Source: Bacillus timonensis (GTDB lineage: Bacteria > Bacillota > Bacilli > Bacillales > Bacillaceae_L). From it: a stretch of 37,009 bases of DNA. The DNA is taken from the NCBI RefSeq assembly GCF_004799755.1, contig NZ_SLUB01000046.1, forward strand, positions 1-37,009. Reading direction: 5' to 3'. The notes beneath the pieces are model-generated. The model searched no databases. It was not told the DNA's origin and worked only from the letters and a program-made list of their open reading frames with translations. Shown piece after piece: positions 7,598-19,494 of this stretch. Each line of letters begins with the position of its first letter. Within the stretch, counting starts at the first letter, position 1. Both the position numbers and the translations under genes were made by a program.

Positions 7598-9806
7598 ACC
7601 AAGTCCGAAGCAAATTAAGGATGAAAAAATATATAGTGAAATGGGTTTAAGTGATTCAGAGTTTGAGTTAGTCGAAAAGATTTTAGGAAGACTTCCAAAC
7701 TATACAGAGACAGGGTTGTTCTCTGTTATGTGGTCTGAGCATTGTAGCTATAAAAACTCAAAGCCTGTGTTACGAAAGTTTCCAACAACCGGAGACCGTG
7801 TTCTCCAAGGGCCTGGTGAAGGTGCCGGAATCGTTGATATTGGCGATAATCAAGCCGTTGTTTTTAAAATTGAAAGTCATAACCACCCTTCAGCAGTTGA
7901 ACCTTATCAAGGGGCAGCAACAGGTGTGGGCGGGATTATCCGTGATGTGTTTTCAATGGGAGCAAGACCGATTGCACTATTAAACTCCCTTCGTTTTGGT
8001 GAGTTAACCTCACCAAGAGTGAAATACTTGTTTGAAGAAGTAGTGGCAGGCATCGCCGGTTATGGAAATTGTATTGGAATTCCTACAGTCGGTGGGGAAG
8101 TTCAATTTGACGCTTCCTATGAAGGAAATCCTCTTGTTAATGCTATGTGTGTGGGTCTAATCAACCACGAAGATATTCAAAAAGGCCAAGCAAAAGGTGT
8201 TGGCAATACTGTCATGTATATCGGCGCGAAAACTGGCCGTGACGGAATTCATGGTGCAACTTTTGCTTCTGAGGAACTTACAGAGGATTCAGATGCAAAG
8301 CGCCCAGCGGTACAGGTTGGAGATCCTTTTATGGAAAAATTATTGCTTGAAGCTAGTTTAGAGATTGTAAAATCAGATGCATTAGTCGGAATTCAAGACA
8401 TGGGTGCAGCAGGTTTAACGAGCTCATCAGCGGAAATGGCAAGTAAAGCGGGCTCAGGAATTGAAATGAACCTCGACCTTGTCCCACAACGTGAAACAGG
8501 TATGACTGGCTATGAAATGATGCTTTCTGAATCACAAGAGCGTATGTTAATCGTTGTTGAAAAAGGCAGAGAGCAAGAAATCCAAGATATCGTCAAAAAA
8601 TATGACCTTGAAGCTGTAGCAATCGGAAAGGTTACAGATGACAAACAATTTCGCCTCGTACACAAAGGCGAAATTATCGCAGACGTACCAGTTGATGCAT
8701 TAGCAGAAGATGCGCCTGTCTATTATAAACCTTCTAGTGAACCTGCTTCCTATCGTGAATTTAAGGAAATGAAGGTGGAAGCTCCTAAACTTGAAGACAT
8801 AGGCCAAACCCTTTTAGACTTACTTGCACAGCCTACAATCGCAAGTAAGGAATGGGTTTATGACCAATATGACTACATGGTGCGTACAAATACAGTGGTT
8901 GCTCCAGGTTCGGATGCTGCTGTTGTAAGAATCCGCGATACCAAGAAAGCACTTGCGATGACAACAGACTGTAACTCTAGATATCTCTATTTAGATCCAG
9001 GGGTTGGTGGGCAAATCGCAGTATGTGAAGCAGCAAGAAACATCGTTTGCTCCGGTGGTGCACCACTTGCGATTACAGATAATTTAAACTTCGGTAACCC
9101 AGAGAAACCAGAAATTTTTTGGCAGATTGAAAAGGCTGCAGATGGAATTAGCGAAGCCTGCCGTGTGTTAAATACACCAGTTATTGGTGGAAACGTGTCT
9201 CTTTATAATGAGACGAACGGTGAAGCAATCTACCCTACACCAGTTATTGGTATGGTTGGGTTGATTGATGATGTTTCTCATATTACGACTCAGGAATTTA
9301 AAGAAGCAGGCGATCTTGTTTATGTTATTGGTGAGGCGAAAGAAGAATTCGCAGGCAGTGAACTTCAAAAATTAATCCATGGAGAAATTTTTGGTCCAGT
9401 TCCTGAGCTAGATTTAGAGATTGAAAGAAGAAGACAAAAACAAGTATTAACTGCGATTCGCGCAGGTGTAATTGCTTCTGCACATGATGTAGCAGAGGGT
9501 GGATTCGCGGTAGCATTAGCGGAAAAAGCCTTCGGTACAAAAGGCTTAGGCGTTAAAGTACAAATCAAAGGCGATGCAGTAACTGAATTATTCAGTGAAA
9601 CACAGTCTCGTTTTATCGTATCTGTGAAAAAAGAAAACAAAGAAAAATTCGAACAGCTAGTAAAGGCAAGTCTTGTTGGAGAAGTAACAAGTGATGGAAC
9701 GTTTATCATTGAAAATCAAACTGGAGAGATTATTAATCTACCAGTTGATGAATTAAAACGGACTTGGAAAGGAGCTATCCCATGCTTGCTGAACTCAAAG
9801 GCCTAA
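7581..9806 (+). CDS. purL: FGAM synthase large subunit PurL
   Basis: PurL is the ATP-dependent amidating subunit of phosphoribosylformylglycinamidine synthase, working with PurS and PurQ. At 741 residues it is the short Gram-positive type that lacks fused glutaminase and PurS domains. It has the duplicated PurM-like fold. The first half shows [25 protein letters not shown] and [20 protein letters not shown]; the second shows [16 protein letters not shown] and [15 protein letters not shown]. The ATG is inside the purQ end, with GGAGG about ten bases upstream. It overlaps purF by 25 bases. Confidence 0.98.
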   Translation: MSLLLEPSPKQIKDEKIYSEMGLSDSEFELVEKILGRLPNYTETGLFSVMWSEHCSYKNSKPVLRKFPTTGDRVLQGPGEGAGIVDIGDNQAVVFKIESHNHPSAVEPYQGAATGVGGIIRDVFSMGARPIALLNSLRFGELTSPRVKYLFEEVVAGIAGYGNCIGIPTVGGEVQFDASYEGNPLVNAMCVGLINHEDIQKGQAKGVGNTVMYIGAKTGRDGIHGATFASEELTEDSDAKRPAVQVGDPFMEKLLLEASLEIVKSDALVGIQDMGAAGLTSSSAEMASKAGSGIEMNLDLVPQRETGMTGYEMMLSESQERMLIVVEKGREQEIQDIVKKYDLEAVAIGKVTDDKQFRLVHKGEIIADVPVDALAEDAPVYYKPSSEPASYREFKEMKVEAPKLEDIGQTLLDLLAQPTIASKEWVYDQYDYMVRTNTVVAPGSDAAVVRIRDTKKALAMTTDCNSRYLYLDPGVGGQIAVCEAARNIVCSGGAPLAITDNLNFGNPEKPEIFWQIEKAADGISEACRVLNTPVIGGNVSLYNETNGEAIYPTPVIGMVGLIDDVSHITTQEFKEAGDLVYVIGEAKEEFAGSELQKLIHGEIFGPVPELDLEIERRRQKQVLTAIRAGVIASAHDVAEGGFAVALAEKAFGTKGLGVKVQIKGDAVTELFSETQSRFIVSVKKENKEKFEQLVKASLVGEVTSDGTFIIENQTGEIINLPVDELKRTWKGAIPCLLNSKA

Positions 9807-11200
9807 ACGAGGAATGTGGTGTATTTGGTATCTGGGGTCACCCAGACGCTGCTCAAATTACGTACTATGGATTACACAGTTTACAGCATCGTGGTCAAGA
9901 GGGTGCCGGCATTGTTGTTAGCAATGGTGAAAAGCTTCGCATTGTAAAAGGGGAAGGCCTTGTGAATGAAGTATTTGGCAATGGTGGGCTGGAACAATTA
10001 CAAGGAAAAGCTGCGATTGGGCATGTTCGTTATGCAACAGCAGGGGGCGGGGGCATTCAAAATGTTCAGCCCCTCCTCTTTAATTCTCAAGTTGGTGGGC
10101 TTGCAATTGCCCATAATGGAAATCTTGTGAATGCAAATGACCTGAAACATCAGCTGGAAAACCAAGGAAGTATTTTTCAAACAACTTCCGATACTGAGGT
10201 TCTCGCCCATTTAACGAGAAAAAGTGGATATACCAAAATCAAAGATCGTGTTAAAAATGCATTAACGATGTTAAAAGGGGCCTATGCGTTTTTGGTTATG
10301 ACCGAAAAGAAAATGATCGTTGCCCTTGACCCAAATGGTCTTCGTCCGTTATCACTTGGCAGACTTGGCGATGCTTGGGTAGTAGCTTCTGAGACCTGTG
10401 CATTTGATATTGTCGGAGCAAAATTTGAAAGAGATGTTGAGCCTGGCGAACTAATTGTCATCAATGATGAAGGTATTCATTCTGAACGATTTTCATTAAT
10501 GACCAATCGTGCAATGTGCAGCATGGAATATATTTATTTTTCTCGTCCTGATAGCAATATTAATGGGATCAATGTTCATACCGCTCGTAAAAATTTAGGT
10601 AAACAGCTAGCCATTGAAGCTCCGATTGAAGCCGATGTTATAACAGGAGTACCTGATTCTAGTATTTCAGCCGCTATCGGTTATGCAGAGCAGTCAGGAA
10701 TTCCTTATGAACTGGGTCTCATTAAGAATCGTTATGTAGGTAGAACGTTTATAAAACCTTCCCAATCACTACGGGAACAAGGGGTAAAAATGAAACTCTC
10801 GGCTGTTCGTGGTGTTGTTGAAGGAAAACGTGTTGTGATGGTGGACGATTCAATTGTACGTGGGACTACTAGCAGACGAATTGTTAACATGCTTCGTGAA
10901 GCAGGTGCAACGGAAGTCCATGTGTGCATTAGTTCACCGCCAATGAAGAATCCATGTTTCTACGGAATTGATACCTCAACACATGAGGAGTTAATTGCTT
11001 CTTCACATTCAGTTGAAGAAATTCGTGAACTTATTGGAGCAGATACATTAACGTTTCTTAGTCCGGAAGGGTTAGTAAAAGCAATTGGCAGACCGTTTGA
11101 AGGCGAAACGCGCGGACAATGTATGGCGTGTTTTACAGGAAAATACCCAACGGAAATCTTCCCAGATACGGTGTTACCACATGAAAAAGTATTTAGCTAA
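9782..11200 (+). CDS. purF: Amidophosphoribosyltransferase
   Basis: PurF makes phosphoribosylamine from PRPP and glutamine, the first committed and feedback-inhibited step of the pathway. The 472-residue protein begins with an 11-residue propeptide ([11 protein letters not shown]) before Cys12, which becomes the N-terminal nucleophile after cleavage. The C-terminal phosphoribosyltransferase domain has the PRPP loop [14 protein letters not shown]. Cysteines in CSMEY, PCFYG and GQCMACF match the ligands of the 4Fe-4S cluster that makes the B. subtilis enzyme oxygen-labile. The start at 9782 (AAAGGAG upstream) is preferred over an earlier in-frame start within purL because it gives the right propeptide. 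Confidence 0.98.
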   Translation: MLAELKGLNEECGVFGIWGHPDAAQITYYGLHSLQHRGQEGAGIVVSNGEKLRIVKGEGLVNEVFGNGGLEQLQGKAAIGHVRYATAGGGGIQNVQPLLFNSQVGGLAIAHNGNLVNANDLKHQLENQGSIFQTTSDTEVLAHLTRKSGYTKIKDRVKNALTMLKGAYAFLVMTEKKMIVALDPNGLRPLSLGRLGDAWVVASETCAFDIVGAKFERDVEPGELIVINDEGIHSERFSLMTNRAMCSMEYIYFSRPDSNINGINVHTARKNLGKQLAIEAPIEADVITGVPDSSISAAIGYAEQSGIPYELGLIKNRYVGRTFIKPSQSLREQGVKMKLSAVRGVVEGKRVVMVDDSIVRGTTSRRIVNMLREAGATEVHVCISSPPMKNPCFYGIDTSTHEELIASSHSVEEIRELIGADTLTFLSPEGLVKAIGRPFEGETRGQCMACFTGKYPTEIFPDTVLPHEKVFS

Positions 11201-11224
11201 CAGAAGGTAGAGGTGTTCTTAACA

Positions 11225-12265
11225 ATGGCAAATTCTTATAAGCAAGCTGGAGTAGATATTGAAGCAGGCTATGAAGCTGTTTCCAGAATGAAAAAGCATG
11301 TCGCAAAAACAGTTCGCCCCGAAGTAATGGGGGGACTGGGTAGCTTTGGTGGCATGTTTGACCTTTCAAAAGTCAATGTGAAAGAGCCTGTTTTGGTTTC
11401 AGGCACGGACGGTGTTGGCACGAAGCTCATGCTGGCTTTTATGATGAATAAGCACGATACGATTGGAATCGATGCAGTTGCAATGTGTGTGAACGATATT
11501 GTGGTTCAAGGAGCAGAGCCCTTATACTTTTTAGATTATATTGCATGTGGGAAAGCAAAACCTGAAAAAATCGAACAGATTGTAAAAGGGATTGCTGATG
11601 GCTGTGAACAAGCAGGGTGTGCCTTAATTGGCGGTGAAACAGCGGAAATGCCGGGCATGTATAGTGAAGATGAATATGATCTTGCTGGCTTTTCAGTAGG
11701 TGTTGCTGAGAAATCAAAGCTTGTAACAGGAGCTTCGATTAAACCTGGTGATGTTTTAATCGGTCTTTCCTCCAGTGGCATTCACAGCAACGGCTATTCA
11801 CTTGTGCGTAAGGTGTTGCTTGAGGATGGCGGGCTAGACCTTGCGAAAAACTATGGAGAAATCGGTCGTCCATTAGGGGAAGAACTTCTACAGCCTACCA
11901 AAATTTATGTAAAATCCTTGTTAAAAGCAATGGAAACATTTGAAATTAAGGGAATGTCTCATATTACTGGTGGCGGCTTTATTGAAAATATTCCTCGGAT
12001 GCTACCAGACGGTGTGGGGGCGGAAGTAGATTATGGCTCATGGCCAATCCCACCCATTTTTGACCTTCTTCAAGAGACTGGAAAACTTGATCGAAAAGAA
12101 ATGTTCAATATTTTTAATATGGGAATTGGAATGGTTCTTGTTATTGAAGAAGCAATTCTACAGGATGTGATTGGGCTACTTGAAGAGCAAGGTGAAAAGG
12201 CATTTATTATTGGTCGTATAAAAGAAGGAAACGGTGTAACCTTTGGTGGAGGAGCACTTGTATGA
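11225..12265 (+). CDS. purM: AIR synthetase (FGAM cyclo-ligase)
   Basis: PurM closes the imidazole ring of FGAM with ATP to give AIR. The 346 residues equal the B. subtilis length. Motifs include ISYE-type [12 protein letters not shown] at the start, [10 protein letters not shown], the dimer-interface segment [24 protein letters not shown] and the glycine-rich [15 protein letters not shown]. The ATG at 11225 fits homologues and lies about nine bases behind AAGGTAGAGGTG; a GTG four codons earlier is possible but sits in that ribosome site. The stop codon overlaps the purN start (ATGA). Confidence 0.97.
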   Translation: MANSYKQAGVDIEAGYEAVSRMKKHVAKTVRPEVMGGLGSFGGMFDLSKVNVKEPVLVSGTDGVGTKLMLAFMMNKHDTIGIDAVAMCVNDIVVQGAEPLYFLDYIACGKAKPEKIEQIVKGIADGCEQAGCALIGGETAEMPGMYSEDEYDLAGFSVGVAEKSKLVTGASIKPGDVLIGLSSSGIHSNGYSLVRKVLLEDGGLDLAKNYGEIGRPLGEELLQPTKIYVKSLLKAMETFEIKGMSHITGGGFIENIPRMLPDGVGAEVDYGSWPIPPIFDLLQETGKLDRKEMFNIFNMGIGMVLVIEEAILQDVIGLLEEQGEKAFIIGRIKEGNGVTFGGGALV

Positions 12266-12843
12266 AAAAAATAGCAGTATTTGCATCGGGCAGTGGCACA
12301 AATTTTCAAGCAATTGTAGATTCGATTAAGGAAGGAAGGCTTGCAGCCAAAATTGAATTAGTCGTTTGTGATAAGCCGGGTGCAAAGGTGATTGAGCGGG
12401 CTTCAAAGGAATGGGTGGAGACTTTTGTTTTTTCACCAAAAGAATATCCACAAAAGTCATTATTTGAAGCAGAAATTGTGGAAAAACTACGTGCGAAAAA
12501 TGTAGAATTAATAGTGTTAGCTGGATATATGAGATTAATTGGTGATACTCTTTTAAAGGCGTATCGCAATAAAATCGTGAACATCCATCCGTCATTACTG
12601 CCTGCATTTCCGGGTAAAGATGCGATTGGTCAGGCGTATCAAGCAGGTGTCAACATGACTGGCGTAACGATTCATTATGTCGATGAGGGGCTGGATACGG
12701 GACCAATCATTGCGCAACGGGAACTAGTGATTAAACCAGGGGATACGTTAGAAAGCATCGAAGAAAAAGTACATGAAATCGAACATGAATTTTATCCACA
12801 AATCCTGCAGTCTCTTGTAATGAGTGTTCAAAAAGGAGGATGA
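12262..12843 (+). CDS. purN: GAR transformylase
   Basis: PurN transfers a formyl group from 10-formyltetrahydrofolate to glycinamide ribonucleotide. The protein has 193 residues with the Rossmann-type start [15 protein letters not shown]. The catalytic region is [12 protein letters not shown], containing the Asn-x-His pair, and the Asp of [10 protein letters not shown] completes the triad. The start codon overlaps the purM stop. Unusually, the last codons (SVQKGG) and the stop lie in the left arm of an imperfectly palindromic repeat element that fills the gap to purH. Confidence 0.97.
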   Translation: MKKIAVFASGSGTNFQAIVDSIKEGRLAAKIELVVCDKPGAKVIERASKEWVETFVFSPKEYPQKSLFEAEIVEKLRAKNVELIVLAGYMRLIGDTLLKAYRNKIVNIHPSLLPAFPGKDAIGQAYQAGVNMTGVTIHYVDEGLDTGPIIAQRELVIKPGDTLESIEEKVHEIEHEFYPQILQSLVMSVQKGG

Positions 12844-12969
12844 AAAGGACCAAGAAGTTCAAGGCGGTGCAGCTTTGAGTACCGGAGCGTATGTAGTTAA
12901 TACGTGAGGAACGGAGAAGCAAGCCAACGAAGAAATTCGATGAGTCATTTTTACCGGACTTTTTGAACA
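12825..12969. repeat. Hairpin-rich intergenic repeat element between purN and purH
   Basis: Perfect 11-bp outer arms, TGTTCAAAAAG (12825-12835) and CTTTTTGAACA (12959-12969), enclose further hairpins: TCAAGGC / GCTTTGA (12859-12878) and CGTAT / ATACG (12888-12904). The left arm is inside purN codons, so the purN stop lies within the element. From memory, sequences of this type recur in intergenic regions of several Bacillus genomes. It has no open frame, so it is probably a non-autonomous dispersed repeat that sits inside the operon transcript. Confidence 0.6.
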
Positions 12970-13018
12970 TCCTCTTAAAACAGTGAAGAGCGGAAATCTA
13001 CAGTAAGGAGCGATTAAC

Positions 13019-14557
13019 GTGACAATTAAACGTGCACTTATCAGTGTTTCAGATAAACAAGGTCTTGTTCCATTTGTAAAAGGCTTAATTGAAAATGGGG
13101 TTGAGGTTATATCAACGGGTGGTACAAAACGTACTCTTGAAGAGGCAGGACTTACCGTTATCGGAATCTCAGAAGTAACAGGCTTTCCAGAAATCATGGA
13201 TGGGCGTGTAAAAACCCTTCATCCCAATATTCATGGAGGACTTCTTGCAGTTCGAGATAATGAAGAACATGTCAAACAGCTTCAAGAACATCAGATTACA
13301 CCGATTGATTTAGTGGTTGTTAACCTTTATCCATTCCAACAAACGATTGCGAAGCCAGACGTTCAGTTTGCGGATGCGATTGAAAATATCGATATCGGTG
13401 GACCATCTATGCTCCGTTCTGCAGCTAAAAACCACAAGTATGTAACAGTTGTTGTTGACCCACAGGATTACGATACCGTTTTAGCGGAGATTACTGAAAA
13501 AGGTGAAGTTACAGCACAAACCAAGCTTCGTTTAGGTGCAAAGGTATTCCGTCATACGGCTGCTTATGATGCAGTCATTGCTGAATTCTTAACAAATGCA
13601 GCGGGTGAGGAAAGTCCAGAATCCTTAACGGTTACGTATGAAAAGAAACAAGACCTTCGATATGGAGAAAACCCACATCAAAAGGCCGCATTTTATAAAA
13701 AGCCATTAGGTACGCCTGTTTCTATTGCGTCGGCCACACAATTACACGGAAAAGAACTATCCTACAATAATATTAATGACGCAGATGCGGCTCTACAAAT
13801 CGTCAAAGAGTTCAAAGAGCCAGCTGCAGTAGCTGTTAAACATATGAACCCTTGTGGAGTAGGAGTTGGAAATACATTAGAGGAAGCATATCAAAAAGCA
13901 TATGAAGCAGATTCTACCTCTATTTTTGGTGGAATCATCGCGGTTAACCGTGAAGTTGACGCACAAACTGCTCATAAATTGCGCGAGATTTTCTTAGAAA
14001 TTATTATTGCCCCATCATTTAGCGAAGAAGCGTTTGAGATTCTTTCTTCAAAGAAAAATTTACGTCTACTGACAGTTGATTTTTCTGATGACAAGAAGGC
14101 CCTAAAGAAGCTTGTGTCCGTTCGTGGTGGATTGCTTGTCCAGGATGAAGATGCATATGGCTTAGATGATGCAACCATTTCGATTCCGACAAAACGTGAA
14201 CCAACCGAACAAGAATGGGCTGATTTAAAGCTTGGCTGGAAGGTTGTAAAACACGTGAAATCAAATGCGATTGTCTTAGCAAAAGACGATATGACAATTG
14301 GAATTGGCGCAGGTCAAATGAACCGGGTAGGGTCAGCGAATATTGCGATTACTCAAGCGGGTGAAAAGGCAAAAGGATCAGCACTTGCATCAGATGCTTT
14401 CTTCCCAATGGGTGACACAGTAGAAGCTGCAGCAAAGGCAGGTATCACAGCCATCATCCAACCAGGTGGATCAATCCGAGACGAAGAGTCCATTCAAAAA
14501 GCTGACGAATACGGAATCGCAATGGTCTTTACCGGAGTACGTCATTTTAAACACTAA
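13019..14557 (+). CDS. purH: AICAR transformylase / IMP cyclohydrolase
   Basis: PurH carries out the last two steps to IMP: formylation of AICAR and ring closure. It has 512 residues. The N-terminal MGS-like cyclohydrolase domain (about 1-190) shows [19 protein letters not shown] and NLYPF. The C-terminal transformylase domain has the catalytic VKHMNPCG (K274, H275) and [13 protein letters not shown]. The start is GTG with TAAGGAG eight bases upstream. About 175 bases separate it from purN, mostly the repeat element, so its own ribosome site is needed. Confidence 0.98.
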   Translation: MTIKRALISVSDKQGLVPFVKGLIENGVEVISTGGTKRTLEEAGLTVIGISEVTGFPEIMDGRVKTLHPNIHGGLLAVRDNEEHVKQLQEHQITPIDLVVVNLYPFQQTIAKPDVQFADAIENIDIGGPSMLRSAAKNHKYVTVVVDPQDYDTVLAEITEKGEVTAQTKLRLGAKVFRHTAAYDAVIAEFLTNAAGEESPESLTVTYEKKQDLRYGENPHQKAAFYKKPLGTPVSIASATQLHGKELSYNNINDADAALQIVKEFKEPAAVAVKHMNPCGVGVGNTLEEAYQKAYEADSTSIFGGIIAVNREVDAQTAHKLREIFLEIIIAPSFSEEAFEILSSKKNLRLLTVDFSDDKKALKKLVSVRGGLLVQDEDAYGLDDATISIPTKREPTEQEWADLKLGWKVVKHVKSNAIVLAKDDMTIGIGAGQMNRVGSANIAITQAGEKAKGSALASDAFFPMGDTVEAAAKAGITAIIQPGGSIRDEESIQKADEYGIAMVFTGVRHFKH

Positions 14558-14565
14558 ATAAGAAA

Positions 14566-14740
14566 AGTGCAAGGCGCCTTGGTAACGGAACATCGACTAA
14601 CTACCGCCACGTCCTGTGGCGAACGTCGATGTCAGCACATCCTGTGCAAGTACAAGCATAAGACGAGCGCTGGCAGAAGGTGTATTTTACCTTCCGAAGC
14701 GATTGGCTTAGACCAGAGAGCCGATGGCGCCTGGAGCTAG
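14566..14740. repeat. Hairpin-rich repeat element between purH and purD
   Basis: The element begins with the 12-bp palindrome CAAGGCGCCTTG (14570-14581) and ends with GGCGCCTGGAGCTAGAC, so AGGCGCC and GGCGCCT can pair as terminal arms. Inside are a compound hairpin (ACATCGAC / GTCGATGT at 14590-14632 enclosing CGCCAC / GTGGCG), GCACA / TGTGC (14634-14647) and a GAAGGT / ACCTTC hairpin near 14675-14695. From memory, GCGCCTGGAGCTAGAC-ended elements are dispersed in many Bacillus genomes. No open reading frame supports a gene. Confidence 0.6.
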
Positions 14741-14788
14741 ACATTGAATATTTGTATATCAAATTAATACGTTGAATGGGGTGAATAA

Positions 14789-16135
<1,347 letters not shown>

Positions 16136-16152
16136 ATCTTATATTAAAACGC

Positions 16153-16187
16153 AAAAAAGGTAAGAGGCCGCCCTCTTACCTTTTTTT
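16153..16187. terminator. Bidirectional terminator behind purD
   Basis: AAAAAAGGTAAGAG and CTCTTACCTTTTTT form a 14-bp stem around GCCGCC, with T runs on both strands. It ends the pur operon and also the convergent DUF2892 gene, whose stop codon touches it. Confidence 0.92.
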
Positions 16188-16443
16188 AAGATGGATTTAC
16201 TGGAGGAAGTTGTTTTTGTGGTTCTGGCTCTTCTTGCTTCCTCTCAACATATTCATTAAAGAGAGCTGTTAACGGGCAAAAACGTGTAATCCCCTCAGCG
16301 ACCTTCATTCCCCCAAGCATTGCCACTACAATAAAGCTTTCGCGCCATGGGCGTTTAACCATTTTTGATGTTGCCCATGCCAACATCGTAAACCCACAAG
16401 TGATTCGAATTAACGCATTAATCATCCCGATATTTGGTTTCAT
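16186..16443 (-). CDS. DUF2892 (YgaP-type) small membrane protein
   Basis: This 85-residue protein starts MKPNIGMINALIRITCG, the usual opening of DUF2892 proteins. It has two membrane helices, at about residues 9-25 and 37-55, separated by a basic turn (KMVKRPWRES), then the family's FCPL motif near residue 56. The tail is rich in Glu, Pro and Gln and probably cytosolic. DUF2892 is also the membrane part of YgaP rhodaneses, but no rhodanese domain is present and the role is unknown. The start at 16443 has GAGGGGGG nine bases upstream; eleven further codons upstream are open but unlikely to be translated. Confidence 0.75.
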   Translation of the reverse strand: MKPNIGMINALIRITCGFTMLAWATSKMVKRPWRESFIVVAMLGGMKVAEGITRFCPLTALFNEYVERKQEEPEPQKQLPPVNPS

Positions 16444-16538
16444 TTGATTGCCCCCCTCACATATTTTTACAAACAAACTTAAAAATTTTTACAAATTTTC
16501 ACAAAGTCTTTAATGCAGTAAATCAATTAATATGGTAC

Positions 16539-16558
16539 TATAATGTAAAGCGCTTCCA
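16539..16558 (+). promoter_or_regulatory. Possible yerA promoter -10 with adjacent cre-like site
   Basis: A perfect TATAAT (16539-16544) is followed at once by GTAAAGCGCTTCCA (16545-16558), which matches 11 of 14 positions of the palindromic cre form TGAAAGCGCTTTCA. No good -35 is seen 16-18 bases upstream. If real, CcpA would repress yerA in the presence of preferred sugars. Confidence 0.35.
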
Positions 16559-16591
16559 TGAGGCTTTAAGCTGAGATAGGAGAGATGGTTA

Positions 16592-18334
16592 ATGGTTGGG
16601 CAACGTTACCGCTGGAAAAATAAGCAACTTCGAGAACATGTTGCTGTCATAGATGGAAAAAAATCACCAACGATTCTATTAAAAAATGTCACATACTTAA
16701 ATCAACTATTAAGAAAATGGATTAACGCACATATTTGGATTTACCAAGATCGCATTGTGTATGTGGGTCAGCAATTACCATCAAAACTCACCGACTGTGA
16801 AATTGTAGAGTGTGATGGGAAATTCGTTGTGCCGGGTTACATTGAACCTCATGCACATTCTTTTCATTTATATAATCCCCACTCATTTGCTCAATATGCA
16901 TCCCAAACAGGGACCACAACTATCATCAATGATAACTTAGTACTTGCATTACAGACGACAAAAAAGAAAGCGTTTTCTTTTCTGGAGGAAATGAAGAAAC
17001 TTCCTGTAACGATGTACTGGTGGTGCCGTTATGACCCTCAGACTGAAATTCATCATGAGGAACAATCTTTTTCGAATGGGAATGTACTAAGTTGGATCGA
17101 GCATGACTCAGTTGTTCAAGGTGGAGAATTGACAGGATGGCCAAAGCTGCTTGATGGCGATGACCTTATGCTACATTGGATTCAAGAAACGAAAAGGATT
17201 GGAAAAAAGGTGGAAGGACATTTTCCTGGAGCTTCGGAAAAAACATTAGCAAAATTGATGCTATTAGGTGCTGATAGTGATCATGAGTCAATGACCGGAA
17301 CCGACGTGTTAAATCGTCTGCTACAAGGATACACCACTTCGCTACGGTACTCATCGATTCGTCCAGACTTGCCTAAAATTTTAGACGAAATTCATGAAAT
17401 GGGCATTAATCAGTATGATCATTTTATCTTTACGACAGATGGTTCACCACCGGCCTTTTACGAGCAGGGTATCATCGATTATATGATCAAAATTGCTATT
17501 GAAAAAGGTGTGCCAATCATCGATGCGTACAATATGGCGACGATTAACGTGGCAAGACATTATAATATTGAGAACCTCCATGGTATGATTGCGACAGGAA
17601 GAATCGCAAACCTTAATATTTTATCTGCAAAAGACAATCCAACTCCTGATTCCGTTCTTTCAAAAGGAGTTTGGTTAAAGCGGGATAATAAAGACCAAAA
17701 TGCATTTCCAAAATTTCCATGGAAGAGCGAGGGTTTTTCAAATCTTGCTACAAACTGGGAGTTAACACTAGATGATCTTCAATTTTCCATGCCATTTGGA
17801 ATGAAGATGGAAAATGCAGTTATTATGAAACCATACTCTATTTCCATTGATGCATCTTATGATGAGCTTTCTATTGATCATGATGAGAGCTTTTTAATGC
17901 TAGTGGACAGAGAAGGGAAATGGCGTGTAAACACAATCGTAAAAGGTTTTGCAAATCGAATTTCCGGATTTGCAAGTTCTTTTTCAAATACGGGTGATTT
18001 TGTATTAATTGGTAAAAATAAAAAGGATATGCTTCTTGCCTTTAATCGAATGAAGGATATGGGCGGGGGTATTGTGTTAACAGAGGGGGGGATTGTCCTG
18101 CACGAAATTCCGTTAGATATAGGTGGAGTAACGTCATCAAAATCTGTGGTAGAATTAAGCTCGCTTGAAAAAGAATTTGTCCGTATGGTGCGGGAACGCG
18201 GATATAATCATAGTGATCCCATCTATACGTTAACATTTTTATCGTCTACACATTTGCCATATATTCGCATCACACCTCAAGGGATTTATGATGTCATGAA
18301 TAAAATAGTACTCTTTCCGTCAATAATGCGTTAA
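16592..18334 (+). CDS. yerA: Adenine deaminase-like amidohydrolase YerA
   Basis: The product has 580 residues and belongs to the adenine deaminase branch of the amidohydrolase superfamily. The metal-binding start of the barrel is PGYIEPHAHS (H87, H89); later GHFPGA and GADSDHESM supply further conserved histidines, and TTDGSPP carries the catalytic Asp. The C-terminal third has the typical GRIANLNIL segment and an adenine deaminase C-domain. B. subtilis YerA has the same length and the same place after purD. Adenine deamination to hypoxanthine would feed the salvage side of the purine pathway, but YerA proteins are only putative deaminases. The ATG has AGGAG nine bases upstream. Confidence 0.88.
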   Translation: MVGQRYRWKNKQLREHVAVIDGKKSPTILLKNVTYLNQLLRKWINAHIWIYQDRIVYVGQQLPSKLTDCEIVECDGKFVVPGYIEPHAHSFHLYNPHSFAQYASQTGTTTIINDNLVLALQTTKKKAFSFLEEMKKLPVTMYWWCRYDPQTEIHHEEQSFSNGNVLSWIEHDSVVQGGELTGWPKLLDGDDLMLHWIQETKRIGKKVEGHFPGASEKTLAKLMLLGADSDHESMTGTDVLNRLLQGYTTSLRYSSIRPDLPKILDEIHEMGINQYDHFIFTTDGSPPAFYEQGIIDYMIKIAIEKGVPIIDAYNMATINVARHYNIENLHGMIATGRIANLNILSAKDNPTPDSVLSKGVWLKRDNKDQNAFPKFPWKSEGFSNLATNWELTLDDLQFSMPFGMKMENAVIMKPYSISIDASYDELSIDHDESFLMLVDREGKWRVNTIVKGFANRISGFASSFSNTGDFVLIGKNKKDMLLAFNRMKDMGGGIVLTEGGIVLHEIPLDIGGVTSSKSVVELSSLEKEFVRMVRERGYNHSDPIYTLTFLSSTHLPYIRITPQGIYDVMNKIVLFPSIMR

Positions 18335-18406
18335 AATATAAAAGGATTTAACAAAATACGTCAAAACGCATGTGATTTAATTTTAATAAAGGTTGTGTGC
18401 TCGATC

Positions 18407-19459
18407 ATGAAAAAGACTTTATACATTTTAGGATTTGTCCTATTACTTCTAACCGCAGCATGTAGTAATAAAGAAGAAGCATCAAAGCAGCAGGATGAGC
18501 ATGAACCAAAACAAACTGAACCGGCTGCAAAAGAAGAGCCGAGCCAAGAGTTTGAACATGTTTTTCCGTTAACAGGGATACAGACAAATGAAGACATAAA
18601 CAATCGTCCGTTTGCTGTAATGGTTAACAATCATCCGCAAGCACGTCCCCAATCTGGTTTATACATGGCTGATGTCGTCTATGAAGTATTAGCTGAAGGC
18701 GATGTTACACGCTTCCTCGCGGTGTTTCAAAGTGAAAAACCAGAGATAATTGGACCTGTGCGTAGTGCGAGAGATTATTATATTGAGTTGAGCAAAGGCT
18801 TTGATGCCTTATATGTGGCCCATGGATGGAGCCCTGAAGCCCAGCAAATATTGAACAGCGGCAAGGTCGACAACATAAATGGCATGGTTTATGATGGCAC
18901 TCTGTTTTGGAGAGCTGACCATAATGTTGCTCCTCATAACTCGTATATTTCATTTGAAAATATCGCAAAAGGGGCAGATAAACAAGGATATTCAATGGAA
19001 GAAGAGGTTCCAAGCTTTGTATTTTTATCAGAAGACGAAGTAAATGGAATTGAAGGAACCCAAGCTGAACATGTTCGAGTGTCTTACTCATCAAGAGATA
19101 TTTTTGCTGCTGTGTATGATTATAATCAAGAAAAAGGCAAGTATGAGCGATATAGCGGTGGCGACCAAACGGTTGACAGAGAAACGAACACACCAGTGCT
19201 ACTTGATAATGTGTTAGTTGTTGAAATGAATCATCGTTTTATTGATGATTATGGAAGAAGAGCCATCGATGTGACATCAGGAGGTAAAGGCTATTTACTT
19301 CAAAAAGGTAAAGCTCAGGAAATTGAGTGGAGAAATGTGGATGGACGAATTGTTCCTTTCGTGAATGGGAAAGAAATTGGCTTTGTTCCGGGAAAAACCT
19401 GGATTAATATTATTCCAACATCACCAGGAATAGCAGGCGCCGTTTCGTTTGGTAATTAA
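18407..19459 (+). CDS. yerB: YerB, DUF3048 lipoprotein
   Basis: The protein has 350 residues with a lipoprotein signal: basic start MKK, hydrophobic core and a lipobox ending TAAC, so Cys17 is the probable lipidated residue. A charged E/K/Q-rich linker to about residue 48 leads to the extracellular DUF3048 region, with NNRPFAVMVNNHPQARPQSGL and GPVRSARDYYIEL. The function of this domain is not known. B. subtilis yerB has the same position between yerA and yerC. The start is not clear-cut: ATG 18407 gives a proper signal peptide, but the only ribosome-site candidate (AAAGG) is 14 bases away. A GTG four codons earlier is an alternative. Confidence 0.85.
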   Translation: MKKTLYILGFVLLLLTAACSNKEEASKQQDEHEPKQTEPAAKEEPSQEFEHVFPLTGIQTNEDINNRPFAVMVNNHPQARPQSGLYMADVVYEVLAEGDVTRFLAVFQSEKPEIIGPVRSARDYYIELSKGFDALYVAHGWSPEAQQILNSGKVDNINGMVYDGTLFWRADHNVAPHNSYISFENIAKGADKQGYSMEEEVPSFVFLSEDEVNGIEGTQAEHVRVSYSSRDIFAAVYDYNQEKGKYERYSGGDQTVDRETNTPVLLDNVLVVEMNHRFIDDYGRRAIDVTSGGKGYLLQKGKAQEIEWRNVDGRIVPFVNGKEIGFVPGKTWINIIPTSPGIAGAVSFGN

Positions 19460-19494
19460 TAGAAGTACATCTTAAAAAGGGAGATATTATCTAT

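Noticed and set aside
12731-12970. 79-codon minus-strand frame across the purN end
   Set aside because: It consists of purN antisense plus the repeat element, with no start signal.
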